A stretch of 64,000 nt of DNA from assembly GCA_010405405.1 (NCBI GenBank), contig MU004241.1, forward strand, positions 917,373 through 981,372, written 5' to 3'. This document shows positions 42,598-54,752 of the stretch, one piece after another. Origin of the DNA: Microthyrium microscopicum. Lineage: Eukaryota; Ascomycota; Dothideomycetes; Microthyriales; Microthyriaceae. Under the pieces are notes generated by a model, which worked only from the letters and a program-made list of their open reading frames with translations, had not been told where the DNA came from and ran no database searches. How positions within the stretch are numbered: the stretch's first letter is position 1; each line of letters opens with the position of its first letter. A program made the translations under genes and the position numbers.

Positions 42598-44325
42598 CTA
42601 GTTCTCATCATCATCGTCATCACCGTCGTTCTCCTGTAAACACACCATTAGTCACTGATACCATTTCATTGCTGTTATAAAACTCACCCATGGCTTTCCA
42701 CCGAATGGTCCGAATGGGCGGGGCCCCTTTGGTCCCTTGGGGAATCCCTTTGGAGGGCCCTTAGGAGCTGGTGGGCCAGCTGGCTTAGGTGCGTGTGGGG
42801 CGGGCTAGAATCCGTTAGTATATATTTACTAGCAAAGCTGCTTTGCCTTGAAAAGATCATTTGTGTTTTCATTGGGAAATCTCTCACCTTAGGGGCAGCA
42901 GCGGGCGCAACTGGCTTAGGAGCGGCGGGAGCAACTGGCTTAGGGGCGGCGGCGGGAGCAACTGGTTTAGGAGCGGCAGCGGGAACAACTGGTTTGGGAG
43001 CGGCAGTGGGAGTAACTGGTTTGGGAGCGGCGGCGGGAGCAATTGGCTTAGGTGCGGCAGCGGGAGCGGGTGCGATGGGCTTTGGTGCGGCAGCGGGGGG
43101 AGAGCCTGGGCCCGAGACCTTTGGTGAGGCAACTGGGACAGCTGATCGGTTGTTAGTATTGTATACGACGGTGGTTTGCGAAAGCTTGGGGGATAGCAGG
43201 TCGTGGAATTTAAGCTTGCACTCATCGTGCCAGTGAGAGCACGAGGCGCTATCACGATAGACGATAACCTTGCGATATAATTGCAATAAAGAGCTTTCTC
43301 GGAAGAAACTAGACATACCTGGCTTAGGAGCAGCGACAGGAGCAACTGGCTTAGGAGCAGCGGCGGGAGCGACTGGCTTAGGAGCAGCAACGGGGGCGTG
43401 AGCTGGAGCAGCGGCGGGAGCAACTGGCTTAGGAGCAGCAACAGGGGCGTGAGCTGGAGCAGCGGCGGGAGCAACTGGCTTAGGAGCAGCAACAGGGGCG
43501 TGAGCTGGAGCAGCGGCGGGAGCAACTGGTTTTGGCGCAGCAACAGGGGCGTGGTCGTGAGCTGGAGCAGCTGGCTTAGGAGCAGCGGCGGGTGCAACTG
43601 GCTTTGGTGCAGCAACAGGGGCGTGAGCTGGAGCAGCTGGTGCCGCTGTGACTGTCAGTACATGATATATATCAATATCAAGTTGTGCTTACCTGGCTTT
43701 GGTGGTGGGACAGCGGCGGGAGCCTTGGCAGGTGCTGGTGCTGGGGTCACTGCTGTATATCAGTACAGAACAAAATCAATGGAATCATTTTCTGCTCGAA
43801 TTGAACTAACCTGGCTTAGGAGCAATGTGGGCTGGGGCGGCAGCAGGGGATGGGTGCGCTGTTACGTATGAGTAAGATTTTAACCATTGGTAGAAGCTCT
43901 CATATCGAGCGGCACTTACCATGAGGAGCGATTGGTGCCGGTGCCTTTGCTGGGGGAGCAGCGGCAGGGACAACTAAGCCATTGTTAGTTTAGATTCTGG
44001 ATATACGCGAAGTTCGTCCCAGTTGAATGAATCAACAGATAGACGTGGTTGAGACATCTCCGTACAACGTTCGTGTTGATTTGTCCGCGACGTCTCGAAT
44101 CAGATCCCGGGACGACTTTTGGAAACACTAACCTGGCTTAGGAGCTACTGCTGATGGAGTAGCTGGTTTAGGAAGCACAGCAACCGGAAGCTTTGGTGTA
44201 GCAGTTGAAGCAACTGGTGCCTTAGCCGGGGTAGCGTGAGCAGTAGCGTTGAATCCAGCTGGAGGAGGGACAGCCTGAACGGCGGTGAAGAGGAGGCCAG
44301 CGGCCAAGCTGAGGATGAGCTTCAT
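42598..44325 (-). CDS. Secreted Ala/Pro-rich repeat protein, eight exons
   Basis: Predicted 364 residues from exons 44325-44133, 43973-43920, 43858-43811, 43752-43693, 43651-43319, 43141-42888, 42804-42688 and 42633-42598; phases close exactly. Signal peptide MKLILSLAAGLLFTAVQA. The body is built from APKPVAPAA and AHAPVAAPKP units, most abundant in the two large exons. Several early exons are 48-60 nt and code for one repeat each, separated by introns, and each ends in Pro-Lys-Pro plus the first base of Gly or similar. The C-terminal part changes to KGPPKGFPKGPKGPRPFG and ends in an acidic NDGDDDDDEN tail. Likely a cell-wall or matrix protein, heavily O-glycosylated. Exon 5/4 intron (41 nt) is short and may be misplaced. 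Confidence 0.75.
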
Positions 44326-46095
44326 GATGAAGAAAGAGTCTAAAACGAGTGACTTTGGTTAAATGAATGTGGTGGTGTAGTTGGATCGCTTGAAGAAACA
44401 AAGATGGAACAGGATCGACCAGATACTTATACAATGAATCGAATATACTCGCTAGTATTCACTGACGAGCCGTGCAATGTGGGCCATGTGGGTGACAATG
44501 AAATTGCTACGTGTGTGGAACATTTTAGCCTTGTATCCGGGGTATGAGCTTAAATTGACTGCTGTCACGTTGCCATCGCTTGGCTGATGAAAGGTGACAT
44601 GGCTATACCTAGTGCGAAGAAGGATTCATAAAACATAACGAGCAATCTGCAACGGGGGTATCAATATCTACCCGTGGCTGTTCCGCCAATGGTCTCGCAT
44701 TGTTAGGCCGTTATAGTTGATATATCTCATATAAAAGAAGATTAGGTCGTTATGCAAGCCTAACCTGCACTATATGCTATAGAAGGGATAACGTGTTATA
44801 CTAAATTCTTACCAGGATGTCTAGTGCATGGCGAGTTCAACACGCTTCTATGGCATCATACCTCTGTCCAAAATCATTGAGAATATAGAGGATTTTGGAA
44901 AACCACTGTGGATCAGTGCCGCAGAGCCATCCGAATAGCGAGATTTGAGGTGGCCCATCATTATTTGGTAGTGTCAGGGATAACCTCGAGAGTTTGTTGA
45001 ATATCAGTGGGAACGGTAGACATGCTGGACGATTTGCACCAGATCATTCGAGGTTGGTCGGTGTGCATTCAGATTATGCAAATCACGTCAAGAGAGTCTA
45101 ATACTGTGTTAGAAATGGTTTGATAGTATGATTGGTGAACAGGCTTCGAGAACACCAGGTTGTCTCGAGAAGGACTGGCCGTCTGGAAGCAAGTAATGAC
45201 AAACAAAGTGGAGCTTACGCAGCACTGATCGGTTGACCGCTCGTGTCATTAAGAGACAAGAAGAAGACACTATGATGACCGAATGCAGAATAAGAGAGTG
45301 GGCTATATATTTTATGAATATCAATCAAAAGAGACGACGGGAGAGGCATTGACGGGCAGAATTTGGGTGAAATTGCCCTGACCGGCGTGGCACGAGCCGG
45401 CAACGGTTAGACCTGAAGCCTCGCACGGTATAACAGACCGAGATGGTGAATAAAATGATCAACCACTATAGGAATAAATATCGATCCTGGAAGTTGGTAG
45501 TCGTTGAAGGAATATCTGGAATAGTGAGCATCAAAGCTGTGGAGTATGGAGTAGGAAAGGAGTAGTTAGATCAAGGTTCTGCCGCGGCTGCTGCTGGCCA
45601 ATTAGATTACAGGCTGGCACATCGGGATCCGCAACCTGCCAACACTTGCCGACGCCAAATGCGGCTCGGCCTAACTTCCTTGGTGCCGAATATCCAATGC
45701 CTCGACTCTAGATTAGCGGCTCTGGTCAGACCCTGTCCAATACATCTTTCAAAGCCACATCTCTAACTTGTTTCCATTGACCAGACCTTCTCTAGAGGGC
45801 CTTCGATCCGCGCATCACGTTCCAGCAATCAGGGTTTCCCCACTAGTTCACCATCAACTGGGGTGAGCTTTGGCTTGCTCAAGCTCTCAGATTCACTTTG
45901 CTATCGGTGAGACTGCGGTTTCTAATTCCATCCCTTGCGCTGCTCAGTCAAGCGCAATATCTCCTTAAAGTCATTCAATATACGATGCAATAGCACCCAC
46001 GCATCTGGAGTACCTGTGGTGCATCCCCGCGCACGTTGTAGTTTTCCCCAGGGTCCGTTTGGGCGAGTCACGATATCTACCGCTGACGAGGCTTC
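44326..46095. other. Intergenic region of 1.8 kb
   Basis: Divergent promoter region between the Ala/Pro-rich gene and RRN9. Only short open frames (for example 45109-45403 minus) without recognisable character. No repeat or transposon boundary seen. Confidence 0.4.
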
Positions 46096-47913
46096 ATGTC
46101 GGCCAATAACCCACTACTACCCTCGATATTCGGAGATCCTGGCCTAGATCAGGGCTTGGCCAACGACCAACCAACTGCCACTCTAGGATCCGATCAAGTG
46201 AATCCTCCCGAGCGCACGTCTTCGAAGAGCAACTCCGGATCGACTGCACCCCAAGCTTCTAGTGGCGCTGAAGATGACGAGCTTGACGAGCTTGACGAGG
46301 AGGAGCTTGATGAGCTTGATGAGCTTGATGAAGACGCTAACCCGGAAGAAGACAATGACGACGAGCATTATAGCAATCGCGGCGAATCCTCGCGAATTCC
46401 AACGCAAGGCCGCGTGCCGAGAGAACAATGGATGAAATATACTGCCCCTGATCGCGCAATTGCACAGCAATTGAAGCAACTGGAGTCAAGAAATCTAACT
46501 CGTCATATCCTGAACCTACATGGCCTGAGTCGCAGTGCGACGCAGCCTGCACTCAGGGACAATGAGCGAGATGCCACAGGTATTGCCTTTAGTCGGTTTC
46601 GACCACGTCACACGGAGAAGGTCAAGTGGTTACCGCACGCCAGTTTCACAGCATGGCCGATGCTGCCCAATGATGTGCCACGGAGACAACCTCGTGTATG
46701 GGAAAGCTCTCTGCACAAGCAGGTAGGCTGGACGCCAAGTGAGGAGCTCGAGCAGTCAATATTGGGAGTCATGTTAAGCACTGCTCGAAGTCGGTGGAAT
46801 GTCAGGGAGAGTTCCGAGAGACCCACAGACCTTCGGGAAAACAGACATGAGAAGTCCGCAAATATTAAGGAGGGGCAGATTGGACCAAATGCTGAAGCTG
46901 AAGAGTCCGAAGCTATCTCGGTCCACTCTGACACAGCAGGAGAAGAGGTTCAGTCGCCAATAGTAGCGGAAGAGACTGAGCCTCATACCGCACCTGAAAT
47001 CGCTCAAGACGTGAAAGTTCAGCAGCCAGTAAAGACACCAAATCTCAAACGCAAGCGAGACGATCCCCTTGAACCAGTCTTTTCTGCCGATGATGAACGA
47101 TCACAACGACTGCTGAACCCTATGATCAGGTCGAATATATCCAAGGTGGACAATGTGCTCACTCTTCTTCACAAGAGTCTTCATAAGGAAAAGGAACGTG
47201 AGCGGCGATCAAAAATTCCTACTGCCAGCACCAATAGCACCTCACAAATGGAGTTGGAGCAAGGAGAGATAGATGCCGAAGAGCAGGCACTCGCTGCGAA
47301 TGAGAGCGGAACTAGCAAGACTCAAAACAACAGCCATGGCCATCGACATCGTCATCCTAGACTAGCTCTCAAAGACTGGAGCCACGTCCTAGGTATCGCA
47401 GGATTCGCGGGAATATCGCCCGAAGTTATGTCTCGCGCTGCTACTCGATGTTCTGCCATGTTTGGCGAAAGCATGGCCATCCATTCACTTCACACGGAAG
47501 ATGCATCCACACCAGTTGCGGCGCCGACCATTTTCCAGCCCAGCGATATCCAAAAATCAGACGGCAGCAAGAGGCTCAAAAAGCCATCACGCAAGTGGAT
47601 TCCCTTGCGAGATGGTTGCCCAATCCCAGACTGCGACAAGTTCAAGGAAACTTTCGGTCACATTGATGCCGCAGTTCGTGAACACATGTGGCGTGCTCAT
47701 CGCTGGGACTTGTATGCCACTGATCCTGACTCTCGCGAACTCAAAAGCAGAGGGACGGGCATGGATGATGGTGTTCATGTAGATGGGTTCATGCAGCCTG
47801 TCACTGCTGTCCGCGGTTTTCGGATTAGGAAAGAGAGACAACGGCAGGGAAAATGGCCTGGTAGCTCTGAGAATGAGCAATCTGGCAGTCCTGATGCCGT
47901 GGCGGATTTGTAG
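46096..47913 (+). CDS. rrn9: RNA polymerase I factor Rrn9-type protein
   Basis: 605 residues, single exon, starting MSANNPLLPSIFGDPGLD. Residues about 55-95 form a strongly acidic run (DELDELDEEELDELDELDED). The following REQWMKYTAPDRAIAQQLKQ and NLTRHILNLHGLSR segments fit the Rrn9 domain of the upstream activation factor that recruits Pol I to rDNA in the nucleolus. A basic nuclear signal (NLKRKRDD) lies near residue 317. The C-terminal CPIPDCDKFKETFGHIDAAV-H-x5-H pattern (residues about 515-540) resembles a degenerate C2H2 zinc finger, seen in filamentous-fungal members. The call is by recalled family wording. Confidence 0.72.
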   Translation: MSANNPLLPSIFGDPGLDQGLANDQPTATLGSDQVNPPERTSSKSNSGSTAPQASSGAEDDELDELDEEELDELDELDEDANPEEDNDDEHYSNRGESSRIPTQGRVPREQWMKYTAPDRAIAQQLKQLESRNLTRHILNLHGLSRSATQPALRDNERDATGIAFSRFRPRHTEKVKWLPHASFTAWPMLPNDVPRRQPRVWESSLHKQVGWTPSEELEQSILGVMLSTARSRWNVRESSERPTDLRENRHEKSANIKEGQIGPNAEAEESEAISVHSDTAGEEVQSPIVAEETEPHTAPEIAQDVKVQQPVKTPNLKRKRDDPLEPVFSADDERSQRLLNPMIRSNISKVDNVLTLLHKSLHKEKERERRSKIPTASTNSTSQMELEQGEIDAEEQALAANESGTSKTQNNSHGHRHRHPRLALKDWSHVLGIAGFAGISPEVMSRAATRCSAMFGESMAIHSLHTEDASTPVAAPTIFQPSDIQKSDGSKRLKKPSRKWIPLRDGCPIPDCDKFKETFGHIDAAVREHMWRAHRWDLYATDPDSRELKSRGTGMDDGVHVDGFMQPVTAVRGFRIRKERQRQGKWPGSSENEQSGSPDAVADL

Positions 47914-49800
47914 GACGAGTGGTGACGTTCTTTGTACGACGGAATTCAAGGGAGATTTTGGAAGCATTCCATGAGGTCAATTGTGGTTAATTGTAACGTC
48001 ATGATTGGAAAGACGATGCAGATCCCAAGGTACACACCTGGAGCCTACACATTTAGCAATCGTATAAGAAAACATATTTCGCTGATGTTGGGCATTAAGC
48101 GAGTGGCACGAGTGGTTATAGGGCAAGGGCCAAAGCGCGCGAACAGCTTTTTATATTGATGATTGCCAGCTGCATTTTGATAGTGACCTGAGCCGCGTAG
48201 TGGAAATAGGAGAGGGAAATCTATAATCTAGCCGCTTTAGTCGACGATTAGGCGATTGCAGTCCAGAGATGCCAAGAAGTGCTTTTTTTTGGTGGAGAAG
48301 ACGCTCACTGGCTGCAGCAAAATGCAAAGAAATGTTGTTGCGCGGCCAATAACCAGCAGAGTTGACGCCCACATTGACCACATGCATGCAAATAGTTCGG
48401 AAGAACTAATGTAAGGTACTGTGCAAGGTACCGTGAACCAGTTTGCAGATTTCAATTGTTGAGACTCGAGAGTCGAGATGGCAATGTCTGAAATATGAAT
48501 AAATCCGGGGCATTGTTCTTTGTCTTTCAACATTTCGGATCCCCGAATCTCACACCCCGAAAGAAGGAGGTCGTTATCTTTCACAAAACTTTACGGCTGA
48601 GACTATGATTGATATGCACTTTTCTAGGCTGTTATTGGCCACAATGAGATGAGATATCTGTGGCGGACACTCCTCGAGGCCATGTGCCAGCTAATTTTTG
48701 GGATTATGGGCCCAAAATTGACCATGCAATCTTCAGGTGGATCGCTGCAAATAATGCAGGTTCACTGCATGATGGATTGATGGACAACTTGACCTTTGGA
48801 CCTGCATGATCATTGATGCAGCTAATAGGATCCCGCTCCTCTTATCCAGCCTTATGGACCGTAGAGACAATTTCAGTGCTCAGTAGCATTGGATGACAAG
48901 CCTCTTAATTTGAAGGATACAACACTCCAGATGATAATGCCAGGCTTTGTGACTCGACGGATTACTGAAGGCCCCGCTCAAGCTGTCAGCAGGATCTGGT
49001 GTCATAATAATCTCAATGATATTAAATTGTTTCCAGGGTTTGACATTTGACGTTGCGTCTGACCCCTGCCTGGTTCAACAATGCATCACTCTCCAGAGGT
49101 ACGATACCTGATTTTTCTGCCACGTCCTACGTGCTACAGATTGATCAAAAGACGGATATCTCGGCGGATAGAACACAGGTGTTGAAGGCATGTTCAATTG
49201 GATAATTTGCTTGTTCGCGTGAGCGCCGAGCGGCCTGGCCGTGGTTAAGCAACGGGCTAGGCGCGCCATCAGTGCACCGTTCTCCCGCTGTGACCAACAG
49301 TAGCCAGCCGAGCAAGACAAGCGATAGCTAGCGGATTCTAGAGGGAAAGCAAACGGCAAACCCGCTCTGAAATCCGGTGGATGCCCAGTAATAATCGGCG
49401 GCTCTGGGTCGCTGGGCCGGAGAGTGCAGAGTGCAGAAGACAACAATCAGCAGGTCATCTAAAGACTAAGAGACATGGCCCTTTTTGGAACGACCTTATC
49501 ATCATCACCGTTCAAGCACTGCCCTGTCCATTTTTCCATTCCTTCCCTTCCCAAACTTTCCCTTTCCCCAGTCACTCCTTCCTTTGGATCCTGCCCTCTG
49601 CTTGGATCGTCCTTTCCTTACACTGCACACTTCTTTATTCGCGACTTCTTCCTTACTTCACTCTACTCCTTCCCCATTCTCTCTTCAAATATACCATCAT
49701 CGCGCCTTCCGCAAGATCAACTCTCCGTCTTCACAGCACCCCCTCTCGCAAATCCACCTAATAAACTTTTTCCAAAAAGAATCTCAGCCTTACCTACAAA
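47914..49800. other. Intergenic region with CT-rich leader at its right end
   Basis: About 1.9 kb without a supported gene. From about 49490 to 49790 the plus strand is very CT-rich with few Gs, a typical 5' leader of highly expressed fungal secreted proteins; the many overlapping open frames there are caused by that bias. Confidence 0.5.
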
Positions 49801-50588
49801 ATGCGCTTCTTCACTCTCGCCATCTCAGCGGTGTCGCTACTCGCCGGCTATGTCGCCGCAGAAAACAACCCTATCATCTTCCCCGGCCAAGGCGCGGCCA
49901 TCCAAGCCGGCACCGCGGTTGAAATCAAATGGACTCCAACAACCACCGGCCCAGTAACTCTAACTCTGCGATTCGGCAGCTCAGCCAACCTCGCAACTGG
50001 CGCTCCCATTGCTGGTAAGTTTTCCCCAGTTATCCCCAATGCCGTAGCTCTCTCGGCCCTGTCCCTGCCCACGCGAAAGCAGTCACACGACATCTACGGA
50101 AACCGCAGCCGCCATCCCAGGGCGAAAACAGCACGAAACACAACACCCGCAATCGTGCAAGAAAACCACACTGACATGTCCTTTTAGGCTCCGTCCCCAA
50201 CTCGGGAACCTTCACATGGAACGTGCCGAGCGACATTGGCTCTGGTACCTGGTCCATTGCCATTACTGGCGGCAGTGATACCAACTACTCGCCCTTCTTC
50301 ACTGTTACTGGTGGCACCGGCACCCAGGGTGCTTATGGCAAGACCTCGACCACCACCACCGTCTCGTCCACATCTACCACCAGCAGCGGCACCACTACCT
50401 CCAAGTCCTCCAGCGCATCAACCACAGATGCTTCATCTACGTCCTCAAAGTCTTCCACAGGCACTGCGTCGCCAGCATCAACGACTTCAAGCAAGAGTAG
50501 CTCGGTACCCAGCTCGGGCGCGTCGCTGCAGATGGGAGGCAACGTCGCCGCAGCTATAGGCTTAGGCGCATTCGCTATTCTCGTGTAA
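49801..50588 (+). CDS. Kre9/Knh1-like Ser/Thr-rich GPI-anchored protein
   Basis: 204 residues from exons 49801-50014 and 50188-50588. Signal peptide MRFFTLAISAVSLLAGYVAA. The mature N-terminal domain NPIIFPGQGAAIQAGTAVEI, KWTPTTTGPVTLTLRFG and SGTFTWNVPSDIGSGTWSIA is the Ig-like Kre9_KNH domain, linked to beta-1,6-glucan and cell-wall assembly. A long Ser/Thr-rich stalk follows, ending in SSGASLQMGGNVAAAIGLGA, a GPI attachment signal. The intron is long (173 nt) and interrupts a Gly codon; unspliced the frame ends soon after, so splicing is required. Confidence 0.9.
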
Positions 50589-51217
50589 AATCGGGCCTTA
50601 GCGTTGCGTATGTGCGCTGCTTCAGCTTGCGTGCGTTGTTTTTTCTGCCAATTGACACGGTCGTCATTCTTTTTTCCGGGGTTCGTACCAAGCCATTGTT
50701 ATTGCATGCTAGGTGTGTTGGTTTCGCATAGTCAGTCGATAGAGGAAGAGATATTCTCCATCCTTGTTAGTCTCGTTATTTTCAGAGAGCAGAGAAGCAC
50801 CGGATTTCTATTCCTGGGCAATGGGAAGGGATGTTTTGTCTGGGTTGAATGTGTATTTTTACCGTGGTACCACCTTGATCGGGTGTGTATGCCTGGCAAA
50901 ATCAGCCGTGGCAGGATGGAATGTTTGGAGTAGTTTTCGCTAAACTGTTGTAATGGAATCTGTAACACCCTTGACTGTCGTCTTTCCTCGCGTATGTGCG
51001 GCATTTTTGTTCTGGGTGCAGCTGAGGAATGTAGAGGCCAATGCCAGCGTTTCTGCAGCACACCACTACACGAGGCAATATTGGAAGAAAATGCATGTGT
51101 ACGAGAATATTGCCAGCTACTTAAGGAACCGGGCGACGTTCAGCTTAAGTTTCTTCACAGACCTCGTATTCACAGCTGATGATCCAAGAAGTTACGCGTT
51201 TTTTGAAACGAAACCAA
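50589..51217. other. 3' flank of the Kre9-like gene
   Basis: 3' UTR and spacer up to the hAT element; no gene supported. Confidence 0.4.
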
Positions 51218-51225
51218 CGGCCCGT
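51218..51225. repeat. hAT target-site duplication, left copy
   Basis: CGGCCCGT, identical to 53898-53905, directly abutting the terminal inverted repeat TAGTGATGCAG. Eight bases is the diagnostic length for hAT insertions. Confidence 0.9.
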
Positions 51226-53897
51226 TAGTGATGCAGCCCTGGGGTAAGTTGTACACCGTTAATCCGCTAAGACCTGAGCATCTAATTAGAGGGCTAGAAT
51301 CCCGCTCACCCAAAATCATCAATTATCTAAAGATATAATAACTTTATAATTACTTAACTAAATATAATATTTTTAGTGTTGTTTTAAAGGTTAAAACCTA
51401 TATTAGAATTATTTATATCTCTTTACAACTTTTGAATATAATCTATAGCGTTATCTATAGCTTACTAAGTTAATTCTTTAACTTTATAGGCTTTAAGCGT
51501 ATTCTTTAGTATATCTAACCCTTCTTTATTACTTACGTCTAGCTTTATTAAATTAGATTGCTAGCGCTTATAAAATAGATTATTAAGAACGTCTTCTTCA
51601 TTAGTATTAAATATATACTAATAGATAGGTCTAAATAAATTACCTTTAACATAATAGGCCCTAGATTATACTATAAGTTAATTAAGCTTTTTACTATTTA
51701 TATAGCTAAAAACTAATATATTTATATGCTTTATAGTTAGTTATGTATAATAAGGATTTTAGACCTAATTAATTACTAAAAACGATCTTTCTAAGGATAT
51801 AGAATTAGTTATTATTTTAAATAGTCTAATAGCGACCTTAGATAATATTAGACTAGCTATTTAAAGACATTCCTAGAAATGTAGTAGTTATTAGTAAGTC
51901 TACGTTTTAGCTTAATTATTAGATATTGTAAAAGCGTCCTATTAGTTTCTAAAAGCTTTAAAGGTAAAGTAGATATTATTAACTACATTTTGGGCCTTCT
52001 TTTGATTATCTTTTAATATAAAATTACGAGCCTTAAAGCGTTTATTAAGGGCTTAAAGATAGGCTAAATATCTCTTTAGAGATAGCGATTTAGTAAGATT
52101 TATAGTAGTAGGATCTAGTAAGTATACTAGGTAGTTATTATTAGTAATCTATTCGTTATAGCATTTATCTTAAAGTTAAAGTAGTTCTTATTAAATACTA
52201 TAGATTCTAGGGATCTTTAGGTATTCTATAGTAAGTATTAACTAGCTTGCTCTAACCTTCTTCTAGCCTTTAATTACTACGCCTAAATAGTGTTTTAGGC
52301 CCTTAGATTCTTTTTGTACTATATAAAGAGGCTTATAAATCCGTTAAAGAAACTTTACGTCATGCTAAAACTATAAGCTCTTTATAAGACTAAAAAGAGG
52401 TCTATTTTTAGCTCACGTCGCTATAGTATCTTCTAGTATCTTTGTATAATAAGTAAAAGCTTTAAATGCTACTTTACTACATATAAGTAATTAAATTATA
52501 CTATACTAAGACTTCTAGCAAGTAATAACTAATAATCTAATACTATAGGTCTTACTTATAAGCTTTTAACGTTAAAACTTACGGAGTTATCTAAAATATA
52601 GCTTCTATATCCTAAACTAGACTATAAGCTTAGTAATCTTTGCTAAAATAGCTTCTAGAGTAGGAATTTACTCTAAAATGTTTTTTATAAGAAGCTAAAG
52701 ACCATGAGAATCATAAAGAATAAAAGAACATTTCTTAAAAGCTTCTTAAGGGTATTTTTAAAGTATATTTACAATATAACGTATAGTAGTATACGTATTA
52801 AAGCTAATTAAATTAACGCATAAGAGATCTTTATTAGTCTACTTCTCTAGGGCATATAATAGATGTATTATTAACACTAAAGCTATAGTATATTTTCTAC
52901 CTAAATTAACGACTTTAAGATAGAAAGAACTAAGTAATAGTACTATAACATAAAAATTAGTTATTTATTAACCCACGCAATTAGTACTCTCGTCTAATAA
53001 GAAGTTTAAGAAAGGTTAGTTCTTAAACACTATTTAAAGCTTTATAAGATTATCGTTATAGATATCTTTAATAAGATCTAGTATTTAGCTTCTCTATAGA
53101 GATAAATAAGTAGGAATATTTATTAATCTAGCACTTTCTACTTTATATATAAAAGTTGTAGGATAATATATTCTATTATAGCTATTTAATAAAAGAGCCT
53201 CTTAAATAACTCTCTTTATATAATGTCTATTTTATTAAATTCGCTATTAAGTATATAAAGTTACTATAGAAGATTAAATTACTATAAGCGTAGCTTAGAC
53301 TATAAGAAGATAGTTTTTTAAGTAAGTATATTCTTTAAATTAATTTAGATTAAGACATAACTAATAATTATAATAACGATAGGAATATTAATTAGCTTTA
53401 AAGGCAGTGTCCTTTAGTAGTAATATCTAGTATTGTAGAATATCTACTTGCTATTATAAAGTTTAATTTAGCTTCCTAGAATGTATTATAATAAAAAACG
53501 ACGAAAAAATCATTAAAAGAATATTATATTTCTAAAGATAAATAGAATTTACAAATATACTTTAGATTATAAAATTATTTATACTATTATATAGAGTAGA
53601 ATAAGATAAATACGTAAATGTTAAAAAAATTTCATTTTAGGACCTAAATGCTATTATAATTGTCTAGTAATCTTAATACTAATCTTTATAAAGTTATTAT
53701 AGTATAAAAGGAGGTATAAAGATTAGGACTAAAAGAATGCTAACCCTAATAAAGCTATAAAGATGCTAAATATATTACGTATCCTTTTATTATACTAATT
53801 ATATTAGTTACTCTACGCGGATCTGGTATACCTGTATTTTAACGCGGTGTACCGTCGATCGTTGTACACGGATTAAGTGCCTTAATCTGCATCACTA
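51226..53897. mobile_element. RIP-degraded hAT-type DNA transposon (2.67 kb)
   Basis: Ends are the perfect 11-bp inverted repeats TAGTGATGCAG and CTGCATCACTA, flanked by a perfect 8-bp duplication. Subterminal GTTGTACAC motifs occur at 51249 and again in the right end near 53850-53875. Between about 51300 and 53800 the DNA is extremely AT-rich with CpA/TpG depletion, and no open frame remains, so a transposase cannot be read with confidence and its strand is undetermined. Size, TIR and duplication fit an autonomous or near-full-length hAT element. Confidence 0.88.
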
Positions 53898-53905
53898 CGG
53901 CCCGT
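53898..53905. repeat. hAT target-site duplication, right copy
   Basis: CGGCCCGT, the exact repeat of 51218-51225. Confidence 0.9.
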
Positions 53906-54752
53906 TCAGGCTTCAGCCGCAGATGATCTTTTTCGTTGAACAGTCGCCATTGCATCTGAAACAACTCCACAATAAAGAATACAGAATCGTTCGAGTTTGG
54001 CACGCTAAAAACAATCCAGCAGAAGCGTTGCTGTCAGACAGGGAAGGGCCGCGCGGAAGCATGCATGTTCTACCTCAGCCGCAGATGCTTCATTCATCCT
54101 TGGGAATACGAGGATAGCTCGAAGAGTGATGTGATTTGGTAGTACTACTATGTGCTGCGCCTGTAGACGAGCGCGACAGGTTATCCAAATATTAATTGGT
54201 CATTTTAAGAGAGTGGGTGAGCATGAGGGATCATCCTGTCAAGGCGAGTGGATGCTGTCAAGGCAGATGATTCGATATGACGGTTGGTTTTGGAAAGGGA
54301 AGGAATCATGGTCTAATACAAAATCTTCCGCTTGATCGTAGGACTTGATTGACGAATTGGAAGAAATGGTCTTTGAAGGATTTACAGGAATTCTGGGGTT
54401 GATATTGCTCTGAATGAGCCTCTTTTTCCACGGGAGTTATGGGCAACTCCATGTCAGTCGGTTCGGAAAATACTTTGAGAACCTAGTTGGGTCCGAGGGA
54501 CTTACCCAGGTAGGTAATTGCGACTAGACAAGTAAAGATTTGATATCAAGATATTATAGCATCGGTAGCAAAGCGCGGACAAGATCACAGTTTTATCAGT
54601 AGACAGGTTTCCAACAAGCTGTGATTAACTAAAGCTAATGATATGGTATCGTACGCAATGCTGAAAATATCCAAAACTTTTCAGGTCTAGTACTGACCAT
54701 AACACGCCAACCATTCGTCATCAATTCGTCTGCTTTGCGTAGAAAGGCGCCA
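53906..54752. other. Intergenic region between the hAT element and DAHP synthase
   Basis: Ordinary composition; two short plus-strand frames (53923-54117, 54150-54335) with no supporting character. Confidence 0.4.

Noticed and set aside
42884-43871. Large Leu/Pro-rich and Gly/Ser-rich open frames over the Ala/Pro gene
   Set aside because: Repeats of GCT/CCT codons are open in all frames; only the frame with a signal peptide and closing splice phases is supported.
49475-49957. Three overlapping open frames upstream of the Kre9-like gene
   Set aside because: Caused by CT-rich leader sequence; none has a domain and all overlap the true start.
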